Assembly: GCA_017858735.1 (NCBI GenBank)
Contig: JAFMBH010000003.1
Span: 58,712 to 122,711, forward strand
Origin: Bacteroidota bacterium
Lineage (GTDB): Bacteria > Bacteroidota > Bacteroidia > Chitinophagales > Saprospiraceae
DNA: 64,000 bases
Reading direction: 5' to 3'
Shown here: piece after piece, positions 10,708-21,385 of the stretch
Layout of the letters: each line of letters starts with the position of its first letter
How positions within the stretch are numbered: the first letter of the stretch is position 1
Notes under the pieces: generated by a model
What the model saw: the letters and a program-made list of their open reading frames with translations, nothing else
What the model was told of the DNA's origin: nothing
The model's database searches: none
Position numbers and translations under genes: made by a program

Positions 10708-12840
10708 ATGGAAGATTACAGCAAATTAATAGCCTCCACTTTACAAATTCCACTACAAAGTGTTAAAAACACTTTGGCTTTGTTAAATGAAGGATCGACT
10801 ATTCCATTTATTGCCCGATATAGAAAAGAATCAACCGGTTCATTGGACGAAGTAGAAATTGCAGATATACAAAAGGAATGGAAACGACTTGAAGAACTGG
10901 ATAAGCGCAAAGAGGCTATTCTAAAATCTATTGAAGAGCAAGGAAAATTAACGGAAGAATTAAGATTAAAAATTAACGCTACCCTGCAATTAAACGATCT
11001 TGAAGATTTGTATCTTCCATTCAAAAGGAAGAAAAAAACAAAAGCGGGGGTCGCGAGAGAAAACGGATTAGAGCCGCTTGCATTAAGTATTTATAGTCAG
11101 GAAAATGGCATTTTTCCTCAGGAAATAGCCCAAAAGTTCCTAAACGAAAACGTTACCGACATAAATGCTGCCTTACAAGGCGCAAGAGATATTATCGCAG
11201 AAATGGTTAGTGAGGATATAAATTCCCGAAATCTGATGCGAAAAATTTATACCGAAACGGCTGTTGTAACAGCAAAAGTGGCTAAAGGAAAAGAGGAAGA
11301 AGGAATAAAATACAAAGATTATTATGAATTTTCGGAGCCATTGAGTAAATGTCCATCCCATCGTATTCTTGCTATTCGCAGGGCAGAAGAGGAAGGTATT
11401 TTAAGAGTTATGATTGTTCCAACCGATGAGGAAATGGCTATTTTCGAACTTGAAAGAGTTCACATCAAAAAAAATAATCAGTCGGCAAATGAGGTGAAAG
11501 TCGCTATTAAAGACAGCTACGAAAGGTTATTGAGTCCATCTATAGAAACTGAATTCAGACAACTATCTAAAGAAAAAGCTGATATTGCCGCCATAGATGT
11601 ATTCTCTGACAACCTCAGACAATTACTTTTATCCGCTCCTTTGGGACAAAAAGTTGTCTTAGGTATTGATCCAGGATTTAGAACGGGTTGTAAGATAGTA
11701 GTTCTGGATGCCAGTGGTGAATTATTGGAAAATACCACCATTTATCCGCATCCACCTCAAAATGACAGCTCCGGAGCAACGAAGACATTATCACATTTAA
11801 TACAAAAACATAATATAGAAGCTATTGCCATTGGAAATGGAACTGCTGGAAGAGAAAGTGTTGATTTTTGCCGGACCCTTCCACAACCTCACCCTATTTC
11901 TATATTTAGTGTAAATGAAGCTGGTGCCTCTATTTATTCTGCCTCCGAAGCCGCAAGAGAAGAATTTCCCGACCAGGACTTAACCGTTAGGGGTGCCATC
12001 TCTATCGGTAGAAGGCTCATGGATCCTTTGGCTGAATTAGTTAAAATTGATCCAAAATCTATTGGTGTTGGACAATATCAACACGATGTAAATCAGCCTA
12101 AATTAAAAGAAAGCCTGGATAGTGTGGTAGCAAGTTGCGTAAACAGTGTTGGCGTTAATTTGAATACAGCGTCCAAACATTTATTATCCTATATTTCAGG
12201 CCTCGGGCCAACTTTAGCACAGAATATCGTAAAATACAGGACAGAGAATGGCCCATTTAAAGCAAGGAAGGAACTAAAAAAAGTACCCAGAATGGGAGAA
12301 AAGGCTTTTGAACAATCCGCTGGGTTTTTACGCATCAGACAAGGGGAACATCCTTTAGATAACACGGCTGTTCATCCAGAATCTTACCCTATCGTTAAAA
12401 AAATGGCTAAAGATTTAGGCTGTTCAGTGGACGAGTTGATAAAACAATCAACTATCAGAAAACAGATTAAAGTTAATCAATATGTCACTGAAAAGGTGGG
12501 TATTCCAACCTTAAATGACATTATAAAAGAGCTCAATAAACCAGGTTTGGATCCACGAGGAGAGGCAAAAGCTTTTTCATTTGCCGATGGTATTCATTCT
12601 ATCAATGACTTAAAAACAGACATGGTTTTACAAGGGATTGTAAATAACATTACCAATTTTGGCGCTTTCGTTGATATAGGAATTAAAGAAAGTGGCTTGG
12701 TTCATGTGAGCCAAATGGCCAATCGCTTTATTAAAAATCCCGCAGAAGTAGTCAAACTTAATCAAGAGGTAACCGTTAGAATCGTCGAAATTGACTATGC
12801 CAGAAAACGGGTTCAATTAAGTATGAAAGATGTAAATTAA
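10708..12840 (+). CDS. tex: Tex family RNA-binding protein (YqgF-like, HhH and S1 domains)
   Basis: IPFIARYRKESTGSLDEVEI, VLGIDPGFRTGCKIVVLD, SVGVNLNTASKHLLSYISGLG, S1 domain GIVNNITNFGAFVDIGIKESGLVHVSQ. Confidence 0.96.
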   Translation: MEDYSKLIASTLQIPLQSVKNTLALLNEGSTIPFIARYRKESTGSLDEVEIADIQKEWKRLEELDKRKEAILKSIEEQGKLTEELRLKINATLQLNDLEDLYLPFKRKKKTKAGVARENGLEPLALSIYSQENGIFPQEIAQKFLNENVTDINAALQGARDIIAEMVSEDINSRNLMRKIYTETAVVTAKVAKGKEEEGIKYKDYYEFSEPLSKCPSHRILAIRRAEEEGILRVMIVPTDEEMAIFELERVHIKKNNQSANEVKVAIKDSYERLLSPSIETEFRQLSKEKADIAAIDVFSDNLRQLLLSAPLGQKVVLGIDPGFRTGCKIVVLDASGELLENTTIYPHPPQNDSSGATKTLSHLIQKHNIEAIAIGNGTAGRESVDFCRTLPQPHPISIFSVNEAGASIYSASEAAREEFPDQDLTVRGAISIGRRLMDPLAELVKIDPKSIGVGQYQHDVNQPKLKESLDSVVASCVNSVGVNLNTASKHLLSYISGLGPTLAQNIVKYRTENGPFKARKELKKVPRMGEKAFEQSAGFLRIRQGEHPLDNTAVHPESYPIVKKMAKDLGCSVDELIKQSTIRKQIKVNQYVTEKVGIPTLNDIIKELNKPGLDPRGEAKAFSFADGIHSINDLKTDMVLQGIVNNITNFGAFVDIGIKESGLVHVSQMANRFIKNPAEVVKLNQEVTVRIVEIDYARKRVQLSMKDVN

Positions 12841-12867
12841 ATTTACAAAAATTCCACGCTGTGTAAT

Positions 12868-13413
12868 TTATTTTCTACAAACGTAGATAAACGCCGGAGG
12901 TATGTTTAGCGGAGTGAACTTTCTTTCAACAGATGAGAACTTCTTTTTAAGAAGTTTATAATCTATCAGCGAATATTGAAATTGAATAAAAAAACCAGAG
13001 GGTTTAAGAGCATCATAGCACTGTTGTAAAATATCCCTTTTCAAGGCAAACGGAAAGTTGGCAAGAGGTAAACTTGAAATAACTACATCTACCGATTCTT
13101 TTTTAACGTAGGTCAACAAATTCAAGGCATCTCCGTTAATAATCTCCACATTTTCTTTTTCCAACAAAGAGAGTTCTTTCAAAAAATGATCATTTAATTC
13201 AAAAGCAAGTAAATGGGTATTTTCTAACAGGGAATCTGCCAAAGCTTTTGTAATACAACCTTGACCAGCACCAAGTTCTACGATTAATTCCACCTTATCA
13301 AAATGGATAGGCTGCAACATCTTCTTGATTAACTCAGGAGAACTTCTTACAATAGAACCTGTCGAACGCCAATCTTTAATAGCTTCTTTTAAGAAAGAGA
13401 TATGTTTACTCAT
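12868..13413 (-). CDS. Class I SAM-dependent methyltransferase (phospholipid N-methyltransferase-like)
   Basis: SAM motif ELGAGQGCITKALA, GDALNLL, DVVISSLPLANFPFALKRDIL. Confidence 0.75.
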   Translation of the reverse strand: MSKHISFLKEAIKDWRSTGSIVRSSPELIKKMLQPIHFDKVELIVELGAGQGCITKALADSLLENTHLLAFELNDHFLKELSLLEKENVEIINGDALNLLTYVKKESVDVVISSLPLANFPFALKRDILQQCYDALKPSGFFIQFQYSLIDYKLLKKKFSSVERKFTPLNIPPAFIYVCRK

Positions 13414-13442
13414 TAAAAAATGTCAAGTGTTACTATACACAC

Positions 13443-13482
13443 AAAAAAAGGGTGCGGGATACAAATATAGTACACCACACCC
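13443..13482 (-). terminator. Rho-independent terminator of the first RND operon
   Basis: Read on the minus strand: GGGTGTGG...CCGCACCC (one G-U pair), inner GUAC/GUAU pairing, then a 7-T tract. Lies between the permease stop (13508) and the methyltransferase gene. Confidence 0.75.
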
Positions 13483-13507
13483 GATAAATATCAACACTCT
13501 GAATTTA

Positions 13508-16500
13508 TTATATAAACTCTGTTTTATTTTCCTTTACCACAATGATATCATCAGAGGGTTTATCTGCTCCAAACAGTTTATTTGTCCATTTTCTTGCTTT
13601 TTCCATAAGGAAGTAAATGACAGGAACGACAAGTAAAGTAAGCAACATAGAGCTGGTCAAACCACCTATCAGTGCCCATGCAAGACCATTTTTCCATTCT
13701 GCCCCTGGACCTTTTGCCAAGGCGATAGGTAACATACCGAACACCATGGCTACTGTGGTCATAATAATAGGACGAAGACGCAAAGAACCCGCTTCAAGAA
13801 TAGCTCTGATCGTTCTGTTCCCCTCCTCCTTTCGCTGGTTGGCAAAATCAACGAGTAAAATAGCGTTTTTACCTACGAGACCTACCAACATAATGATACC
13901 GAGAATAGCAAAAATATCCATGGTACTCATAGAAAGTGCCAGGGCTAAAAAGGCGCCCACCATAGCTACTGGAATAGAGAATAAAACGACAAAGGGACTA
14001 ACCCAGGAATTGTAAAGAGCCACCATAATAAGGTACACAAAAAGAATGGAAGCACCAAAGGCAAGACCGAGACTTCCAAAACTCTCTGCCTGAGCCTTTA
14101 AGTCGCCTTCATAGGCAATAAAAACGCCCACAGGTGGAGGATTATCAGCTATTTTATTTTGTATATCCACACCAATATCACCGGATTGACGTCCTAAAAT
14201 TTTCGACGATACTACCAATGAAGGAATCCTATCCTTTCGTTCGAGGAGGCTAGGTCCAGTTGAACTGGATACCAAAGCAAACTGAGATAACTTAATTTGC
14301 TCGCCTCGTGGATTTACGAACAACAAATTTTTAACATCCTCTTCATTATTTCTATCAAAGGCATCAAATCTAATATTTATGTCATACTCAGAGTTACCAT
14401 CTCTAAATTTGGTATCGGTATTTCCCGCAAAAGCAGTTTGCATAGTGGCACCTACTACCTGAAGATTTAAACCAAGCTCTGACATTTTCAGTCTATCTAC
14501 CTCAATTTTAATTTCCGGATTACCTTCTTTATAACTCATATCAGCTTCCATGGCACCGGGCGTATTTCTAACCCAATCGAGTACTTTATCCCCATAATCT
14601 TTAACCTTTTTCAGATCAGCTCCGCTGACAATCACCTGAATAGGCGCCTGGTCTGCTCCACCAAAGAAAGAAACCTGACTTGAATTAACTTTTACGCCAA
14701 CCAGTACCTTTTCCAGTTCCATCTTAATATTTCTGGCGAAGAAGTCGGTAGACTCCTTCCTTTGGGACGCTGGAGTTATTTTTACCTGTATTTCAGCCAG
14801 ATTGGATAGGGTTGAACTTCCTATAAAATCGGAGCTTCTTCCTACCGTTGTGAAAATATTTATAATTTCATTTTTGCTTACTAAATATTTTTCAGCGGCG
14901 AGTGCCACCTGATTTGTTTGCTCTAAAGTAGCTTCTTTAGGTAGCTCAAGTTTTATAATAAACTCACCTCTATCACTATTAGATATAAACGCTGTCCCAA
15001 TGAATCCACCGGTAATTAATTGGAAGGATGATAGAAAAACAATAGTTGTCAAACCTAAAACAGCCCACCAATTTCGAATGGCCCACTTCAATAATTTCAC
15101 ATAAGCCTCCGTAAGATTTGAAATTCCTTTTTCAAAAGCAATTAAAATAAATCCTCCGATGGTTTTCTTATTAAAATGCTCCAGTCTGGAAAAACGAGAG
15201 GCTAACATTGGGGTCAATGTAAATGAAACGAGAAGAGAAACCAGGGTAGAAATAACTACGACCAAGGCAAACTGTTTCATAATATTCCCAATAATACCGC
15301 CAGTTAAAGCGATCGGAAAAAACACAACGACATCCACTAAAGTAATCGCTAAAGCGGTAAAACCAATTTCATTCCTACCATCGAAAGCTGCCTGCCTTCT
15401 ATTTTTTCCCATTTCCAAATGCCTGAAAATATTTTCAAGTACTACGATGGAATCATCTACAAGAATACCGATAACAAGAGACATGGCAAGCAAGGTCATC
15501 AGGTTAAAAGTAAAATTAAAAGCGTACATAAAAATAAGGGTGGTTATTAAGGAAGCTGGAATGGCCACCATAACAATCAAAGCATTACGAAAACTATGCA
15601 AGAAAAGAAGCATAATAACAGCCACTAAAATAACGGCAAGACCAATATCATCAATAACGGCATTGACCGCTTCTAGAGTAAAATCAGAAGAATTATTTGC
15701 AATACCAAAAGTGAGTTCATCCGCTTTATAGAGTTCCTCTAACTCTTCGATTTCCTTAATTACACTCTCACTTACCGCTACAGCGTTAGCATCTGATTGT
15801 TTTTGAACAAGAAAGGCCAGACCTGACACACCATTTAAGCGGCTTAAATCAGTAGGTTCTTTTGTAGCATCTTCAATTTCAGCTACTTCATCGAGTCTTA
15901 CAGGGCTATTAGTTAAAGGATTATTACTAACAATAATACCTCTCAACTGACTTAATGCGTCTAATTTTCCAGCAAGACGAATGGTAATTTGCTCATCCTG
16001 ATTTTTAATTTTCCCCGTTGGGAAATCAAGATTTGCAGATTGAATAGCGTTTTGAACCTGAAGAAGACTCAATTTACGTTCTTCAAGTTCCTTTCTATTA
16101 ATATTTATTCTTATTTCCCTTTCCTGACCACCTACAATGGTAATCCTTGCCACACCCTCGATACTACTTAGGAGAGGAACAATTCTATTTTTTGCTAAAT
16201 CAAACATTTGACCAGCATCTAATTTACTTTTAGCCCCAATATTCATAATAGGAAATTCATCACTGGAAAACTTTCCGAGGACGGGCACTTTAGCATCTCG
16301 TGGAAAAGTAGGCTGTATTTCATTTAATTTTCTTTGCGCTTCTTGTAGACTTTCTTGAATATTAGCATCTTGCTCCAACTCGATGATAACCGACGAAATA
16401 TTTTCTCTCGAAGTAGAGCGAATACTATTAACACCTGCTAAGCCAGAAAGAGCATCTTCAATTTTTTTAGTGACACTTTGTTCGACCTCCATAGGCCCAG

Positions 16501-16660
16501 CACCCGGATAAACTGTAGTAGCGGTTAGAATAGGAGCTTCAAACTTAGGAATAAGTTCATAGCTCAATTGGGTATAACTAAAAAGGCCTAAAACGGTTAG
16601 CACAACAAACAGCACTATAATCAGGGAAGGCCTTTTAATAGCAATTTCAGTTAATGACAT
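13508..16660 (-). CDS. RND efflux transporter permease (AcrB/HAE1 family)
   Basis: 1050 aa; MSLTEIAIKRPSLIIVLFVVLTVLGLFSY, GILVDDSIVVLENIFRH, GLVGKNAILLVDFANQRKEEG. Confidence 0.94.
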   Translation of the reverse strand: MSLTEIAIKRPSLIIVLFVVLTVLGLFSYTQLSYELIPKFEAPILTATTVYPGAGPMEVEQSVTKKIEDALSGLAGVNSIRSTSRENISSVIIELEQDANIQESLQEAQRKLNEIQPTFPRDAKVPVLGKFSSDEFPIMNIGAKSKLDAGQMFDLAKNRIVPLLSSIEGVARITIVGGQEREIRININRKELEERKLSLLQVQNAIQSANLDFPTGKIKNQDEQITIRLAGKLDALSQLRGIIVSNNPLTNSPVRLDEVAEIEDATKEPTDLSRLNGVSGLAFLVQKQSDANAVAVSESVIKEIEELEELYKADELTFGIANNSSDFTLEAVNAVIDDIGLAVILVAVIMLLFLHSFRNALIVMVAIPASLITTLIFMYAFNFTFNLMTLLAMSLVIGILVDDSIVVLENIFRHLEMGKNRRQAAFDGRNEIGFTALAITLVDVVVFFPIALTGGIIGNIMKQFALVVVISTLVSLLVSFTLTPMLASRFSRLEHFNKKTIGGFILIAFEKGISNLTEAYVKLLKWAIRNWWAVLGLTTIVFLSSFQLITGGFIGTAFISNSDRGEFIIKLELPKEATLEQTNQVALAAEKYLVSKNEIINIFTTVGRSSDFIGSSTLSNLAEIQVKITPASQRKESTDFFARNIKMELEKVLVGVKVNSSQVSFFGGADQAPIQVIVSGADLKKVKDYGDKVLDWVRNTPGAMEADMSYKEGNPEIKIEVDRLKMSELGLNLQVVGATMQTAFAGNTDTKFRDGNSEYDINIRFDAFDRNNEEDVKNLLFVNPRGEQIKLSQFALVSSSTGPSLLERKDRIPSLVVSSKILGRQSGDIGVDIQNKIADNPPPVGVFIAYEGDLKAQAESFGSLGLAFGASILFVYLIMVALYNSWVSPFVVLFSIPVAMVGAFLALALSMSTMDIFAILGIIMLVGLVGKNAILLVDFANQRKEEGNRTIRAILEAGSLRLRPIIMTTVAMVFGMLPIALAKGPGAEWKNGLAWALIGGLTSSMLLTLLVVPVIYFLMEKARKWTNKLFGADKPSDDIIVVKENKTEFI

Positions 16661-16687
16661 GAATTTTCTTTTGAAAAGGTTAAATGA

Positions 16688-17758
16688 TTATTCCTTATTT
16701 GTTTTTACAATAACGGGCGCACCGTCCACCAGATTTATTTGACCTGTAAGGACAATTTCATCTGACTTTTGCAAGCCACCAAGTACAGAAAGCAAACCTC
16801 CTGTACCAACCCCAATTTGAATATTTCTTAGAACGGCTTTACCATTTTCAATCACATAAACTGAAGGATTTCTGGAACTTCCGACCAAGCAAATACGTGG
16901 AATGGCCAAAATTTCAGAAGAAGCAATATCATTAAATGATACCTGCCCGGTCATACCCGGTCTTAATCGCCCTGGATTAGTTATCAAAAGCTCCACCAGG
17001 TATCTTCTTGAAGGATCTGATTTTACATCGATGAGCGTAACAACGCCTTTAAGTTTTTGATCTGGCATTGCGTCAGTCACAACATCTGCCATGAATCCCA
17101 CCTTGATAAGAGAAATCTGCTCGGCCGTGAGGTAAGTCTGGAAATACAATTTATTTGTTTGTACTATATCTCCTAACTTCATTGGCGGAGTGATAAAAGA
17201 ACCCTTTTCCACCATTTTATTTGAGATGATACCCGTTAAAGGTGCTTTAACCTTACTAAAAGAAAGTTGCTTTTCAAGGCTGACCTGCTGAAATTTTAGA
17301 TTTTCAAGCCCATTAACTGCATCATCTAATTGTTGCTGAGAAACGCCGCCCACTGGCAGTAAATTAGTCAGACGTTGAACGTCTTTATTGATTTTCTCCT
17401 GATTAAATTTAACTTGAGCGATTTGATTTAGCAATAAGTCAGCATCTAAAGTCACCAGGACATTACCTTCCTGCACTTGCTTTCCATTTTCAAAATTCAC
17501 CTGAGTCACTCTTCCGGCGGCTTCAGAAATAATTGCCACCTCCTTAAACGCTCTGAATGAACCATTTGCATTGAAATCTTTCTTCATCAAGGTAATTTCC
17601 GGAAAGGTAGAAGAAACCATTACCGTAGTATTTCTTACCTGAGCTTTCGCTGCAGAGCTATCGATCTTCTTTTTATTATCTGTTAATTTCCATCCAATAA
17701 CGGCAAATACACCGATGGTAATAGATAGGATGGCCAGAATTCTAAGTCCTTTTTTCAT
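16688..17758 (-). CDS. RND efflux periplasmic adaptor subunit
   Basis: AGRVTQVNFENGKQVQEGNVLVTLD, KAPLTGIISNKMVEKGSFI; adjacent to permease and TolC genes. Confidence 0.92.
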   Translation of the reverse strand: MKKGLRILAILSITIGVFAVIGWKLTDNKKKIDSSAAKAQVRNTTVMVSSTFPEITLMKKDFNANGSFRAFKEVAIISEAAGRVTQVNFENGKQVQEGNVLVTLDADLLLNQIAQVKFNQEKINKDVQRLTNLLPVGGVSQQQLDDAVNGLENLKFQQVSLEKQLSFSKVKAPLTGIISNKMVEKGSFITPPMKLGDIVQTNKLYFQTYLTAEQISLIKVGFMADVVTDAMPDQKLKGVVTLIDVKSDPSRRYLVELLITNPGRLRPGMTGQVSFNDIASSEILAIPRICLVGSSRNPSVYVIENGKAVLRNIQIGVGTGGLLSVLGGLQKSDEIVLTGQINLVDGAPVIVKTNKE

Positions 17759-17785
17759 GTTGTTATAATATAAAGTTTGGGTTAT

Positions 17786-19153
17786 TTACTGTAAAAATTT
17801 AATCAATTGCCCATTAGCATGAAGCAAATCGAGTTCGGCTATTCTGACCTGAAACAAAGCTGAGAGCACATTATTTTTTGATTCTCTGAGGGATGTTTCT
17901 GCATTCAATATTTCCGTTAATGGAGCAAGTCCCTGCTGATATCTTGCCTGACTTTGGGCGTAAATTTCTTCGGCGAGGCTACGGGCTCTTTTAAGCGGGG
18001 TTAAATTATTCAGATTAAGTGTCAATGTTTTCTTTGCATTTTCAAATTGAGCTTCATACAGCGAAAGGAGTTGCTTTTTGTCTTCCTCTCCCTTTTTAAT
18101 ATCTATTTGAACCGATTCAACCTGCGTTCTTCTTAATCCACCGTCATAAATGGGCACGCGCAACCTTAATCCCACAGAACTAAAGCTGGCCCATGAGTTA
18201 GAGCTTACAAAATCACCAAAAGTTCTTGGCTGCGCCTGTGCTGCAATATTTGCAAATAAATTGGCTGTGGGCCAGTAACTTGCTTTGTACCGATTTAAAT
18301 TAATGACATTTAGCGCTTGATTTTGCTCGATGAGTGTTAAGCCAATACGCTGATTATAATTGGCTTGTAAAGCTACTACCTCAGGCAAGGTATAACTTGA
18401 TTCGCTTAGGGTATCTGTAAGAATGATATCGGTTACCAAGGGCATTTGAAGTGAAAGCTTAAACATAACCATCTGCTGTTGAATCTGCAATTCCAGATTA
18501 TTCAACTGGTTTTCCAGGATAAGTTCTGTAAGTTCAAGTTGTTTAACATCTTGCATTCTCCCTAATCCATTTTCAACCTGCACCTTGGTTAACTTCAGTA
18601 ATTCCTTAATCTTAAACAAATTAGCCTGAATATTTGCCTTTTGAGATTTTACTGCCTGAATAGCATAATAGCCTTTAGAAACCTGTAAAACCAATTCTTC
18701 TTTGGTAGCCTCTGCCCTGGTTCTGTACAATTCAGTCGCCTTTTTTGCAGCGTTCAGACCCACCTTGAATTCAGGACTAAATACCAATTGGGTCACCTCA
18801 ATAGAGGCATTGGTTCCCCAATGAGTGCCAATGGTCACCGGTCTGATATCGTCAGGTTTACCGTTCAAAAAATCTGGAAAAAAGATAACCTGTAACAATG
18901 GGTTGTACACAAATTGAGCATTTCCATTAATTTGTGGGTAACCTGAGGAAAGCAGCTGTTCCACATTAATTAATCCCTTTGCTTCGTCGAGTTTACCCTG
19001 AATTACGCTGCTATTGTTATCGACAGCATACTGCATTGCCGCCTTAAGATTCAATGGCATTTGGCCATTCACCTGATAAAACGAACACAGGAAAAACAAA
19101 CCTAAACTGGGAAATAATACATGTGATTTTAAAAAAATCTTCATTTTATTCAT
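17786..19153 (-). CDS. TolC family outer membrane efflux protein
   Basis: Signal peptide, LNLKAAMQYAVDNNSSV, RYQQGLAPLTEILNAETSL. Confidence 0.9.
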   Translation of the reverse strand: MNKMKIFLKSHVLFPSLGLFFLCSFYQVNGQMPLNLKAAMQYAVDNNSSVIQGKLDEAKGLINVEQLLSSGYPQINGNAQFVYNPLLQVIFFPDFLNGKPDDIRPVTIGTHWGTNASIEVTQLVFSPEFKVGLNAAKKATELYRTRAEATKEELVLQVSKGYYAIQAVKSQKANIQANLFKIKELLKLTKVQVENGLGRMQDVKQLELTELILENQLNNLELQIQQQMVMFKLSLQMPLVTDIILTDTLSESSYTLPEVVALQANYNQRIGLTLIEQNQALNVINLNRYKASYWPTANLFANIAAQAQPRTFGDFVSSNSWASFSSVGLRLRVPIYDGGLRRTQVESVQIDIKKGEEDKKQLLSLYEAQFENAKKTLTLNLNNLTPLKRARSLAEEIYAQSQARYQQGLAPLTEILNAETSLRESKNNVLSALFQVRIAELDLLHANGQLIKFLQ

Positions 19154-19174
19154 CGTGTTATTTGTTGGTAGATT

Positions 19175-19798
19175 TTATGAAATGGTAGTAGCCTTAGCGC
19201 TCATTAAAGTAATTAAACGTTCTAATCCTAATGGCGTACAAATGCTTCGTAGAAATAATTCATCTCTTATAGTAATGGCTTCAATAAGCTCCAGGGATTC
19301 AGGTTCGAAAATTCTTGGTCTTAACATACCTTCCGACTGCAATAAAAATAATTTAGCCACCTTGGATGAGTTAATTTCAGCTCTGTAAAAACCTTGTTCA
19401 ATACCTGACTGAAAATTAAAAACCAGCATATTATACTGCCATTCAAAATCATGATTAACAAATTTTTTCCATATTTCAGGATGGTTTTTCTGTAAATCGA
19501 AAATGACAAAAGGTGAAACCTCTTTTAACGATTCCAACGCCCTTTTCGATAAACTATAAAACGCATCCACGGGATCTGTCGCCTTCTTCCGTATCTGCTG
19601 AACTTTATCGGCCTCTTTTTCCATATATCCAAAAATACAGGATTCCACCAGGGCGTCTTTGGTCTGGAAATATTGGTATAATGTTTTTTTACTTATACCC
19701 ATTTCTTTACACAAATCGTCCATGGTTACGTTTCTGAAACCATATTTCATAAAAAATGCCTCCGCCTGGATGAGAATATTATCTTTTGTAGAATTCAT
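19175..19798 (-). CDS. TetR/AcrR family regulator
   Basis: N-terminal HTH (KDNILIQAEAFFMKYGFRNVTMDDLCKEMGISKKTLYQYFQTKDALV); first gene of the efflux operon. Confidence 0.92.
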   Translation of the reverse strand: MNSTKDNILIQAEAFFMKYGFRNVTMDDLCKEMGISKKTLYQYFQTKDALVESCIFGYMEKEADKVQQIRKKATDPVDAFYSLSKRALESLKEVSPFVIFDLQKNHPEIWKKFVNHDFEWQYNMLVFNFQSGIEQGFYRAEINSSKVAKLFLLQSEGMLRPRIFEPESLELIEAITIRDELFLRSICTPLGLERLITLMSAKATTIS

Positions 19799-19812
19799 GT
19801 CTTAATAAACTA

Positions 19813-19842
19813 TGGAAACTAAAAAGGTTCAATTAGTTTCCA
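19813..19842. promoter_or_regulatory. Probable TetR operator (10-bp perfect inverted repeat)
   Basis: TGGAAACTAA-AAAGGTTCAA-TTAGTTTCCA; arms 19813-19822 and 19833-19842. It coincides with a possible minus-strand promoter (TTG, N19, TAGTTTCC). Confidence 0.75.
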
Positions 19843-19899
19843 AGTTTTTTAAAATTATTTTTGAAAATTTTGATAACTTTGTCTTTATAAAAACAGGAT

Positions 19900-20646
19900 A
19901 TGAAGTTATTACAAGATAAAGTTGCCTTAATTACCGGCGGATCGAGAGGCATTGGCGCTTCATTGGTTGCGCGTTTTGTGGAACATGGTGCTCATGTTGC
20001 TTTTACTTATAGATCAAGTGCTGCAGAAGCAGAAAAAGTAATTGCTGACAACGCCGTTTCGGGTATTACCATAAAGGCTTATCAATCAGATGCGTCTAAT
20101 TTTCAAGCTGCCGAAACCTTAGTAAATCAGGTCATAGAAGATTTTGGTAAATTAGATATTTTAGTAAATAACGCAGGAATAACGCAAGATACCTTGTTAT
20201 TGAGAATGACTGAGGAACAATGGGATAAAGTGATTGAGACAAATTTAAAATCTGTCTTTAATCTTTGCAAGCAGGTTTTAAAACCCATGCTGAAAGCTAA
20301 AAATGGTGCTATCATTAATATGGGTTCTATTGTTGGTGTTACTGGAAATGCGGGACAAGCGAATTATGCCGCATCAAAAGCTGGCATTATTGGCTTTACA
20401 AAATCTTTAGCCAAAGAGATGGGTACCAGAAATATTCGTTGTAATACCGTTGCACCAGGATTTATTGAAACGGATATGACAGATGAGTTGGACGACAAAA
20501 CACGAGAAGCATATTTAGCGAATATTCCATTAAAAAGATTCGGAAAATCTTCTGAAGTAGCAGATGTTTGTGTTTTTCTGGCTTCCGATATGGGCGCTTA
20601 TATCAGCGGACAGACTATCAGCGTGTGCGGTGCATTAACTACCTAG
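19900..20646 (+). CDS. fabG: 3-oxoacyl-[ACP] reductase
   Basis: SDR motifs ALITGGSRGIGASL, VNNAGIT, YAASKAGIIGFTKSLAKE, ISGQTISVCG. Confidence 0.9.
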   Translation: MKLLQDKVALITGGSRGIGASLVARFVEHGAHVAFTYRSSAAEAEKVIADNAVSGITIKAYQSDASNFQAAETLVNQVIEDFGKLDILVNNAGITQDTLLLRMTEEQWDKVIETNLKSVFNLCKQVLKPMLKAKNGAIINMGSIVGVTGNAGQANYAASKAGIIGFTKSLAKEMGTRNIRCNTVAPGFIETDMTDELDDKTREAYLANIPLKRFGKSSEVADVCVFLASDMGAYISGQTISVCGALTT

Positions 20647-20929
20647 GATTAAAAATGGATACAGGTCTAAAATTTCGGAGTAAACTGTCAAAGCACTTCA
20701 GCAGGAAATCTCATTCTGAAGATTTAAATAGTTGGATATTTTAATATAAATTTATCTAATAAGAACCCAATGACCAATTCTTATAGGTGTATTAGATATT
20801 AATATATTTGATACGAGGCTAGTTGAATATTTATTTTTAATGAGTCCGTCTATCGAATTGTCTATTTTTTTAATAAAAGAGCCAAAGGTGGAAGCCCCAA
20901 TGGTCATAAGCCTTTTATTAGACGAAGGC

Positions 20930-21385
20930 TTATTCGCCAGCCAGCTTTAAAATAAGTAATTCTAACTGTTCGGTAATTCTGAAATTAGTAGATTTTATTT
21001 TAGATAGTATAGGTTTTATTGATGGAATTATTCCAGCAAGTTTAGCGTCTACTAAAACTCCTATAGTACCAATTATTGTTAAGCCAAGTTGATGTGCAAA
21101 TTTTCTTCCTTTGAGATCATCAATGATCAGAAGGCAATTATCTAACTCAATAGCCAAGGCAATAGCACTTGCTTCACCTTTATCTAATGAAGCTTCAATT
21201 ATTGATTGATAATTCTTATTACAAGGTTCTTTAATTTCAATCCAGGGAGGAAGTAGTCCACCAAATTCTCCTGCTACTTCCGATGTCGTTGTTATATTTC
21301 CGAATAATTTATTTAGGATTGAAAGTTCACCAATGATGTCTAATAGAATAAGGCAACTAGTGTCAGAGATGATAGTTCTGCGCAT
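20930..21385 (-). CDS. DUF3368 PIN-like toxin
   Basis: ISDTSCLILLDIIGELSILNKLF, DKGEASAIALAIELDNCLLIIDDLKGRKFA; overlaps the upstream antitoxin by 23 nt. Confidence 0.85.
   Translation of the reverse strand: MRRTIISDTSCLILLDIIGELSILNKLFGNITTTSEVAGEFGGLLPPWIEIKEPCNKNYQSIIEASLDKGEASAIALAIELDNCLLIIDDLKGRKFAHQLGLTIIGTIGVLVDAKLAGIIPSIKPILSKIKSTNFRITEQLELLILKLAGE

Noticed and set aside
15159-15731. 190-aa plus-strand ORF inside the first RND permease, and similar antisense ORFs at 13617-14015, 25828-26109 and 27130-27483
   Set aside because: They lie wholly antisense to strongly supported permease genes, are low-complexity, and have no recognisable domain; they look like shadow ORFs from codon usage in TM segments.
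20906-20933. Inverted repeat ATAAGCC...GGCTTAT at the 3' end of the toxin gene, as a terminator
   Set aside because: Only 7-bp arms, 14-nt loop and no T-tract on the minus strand.
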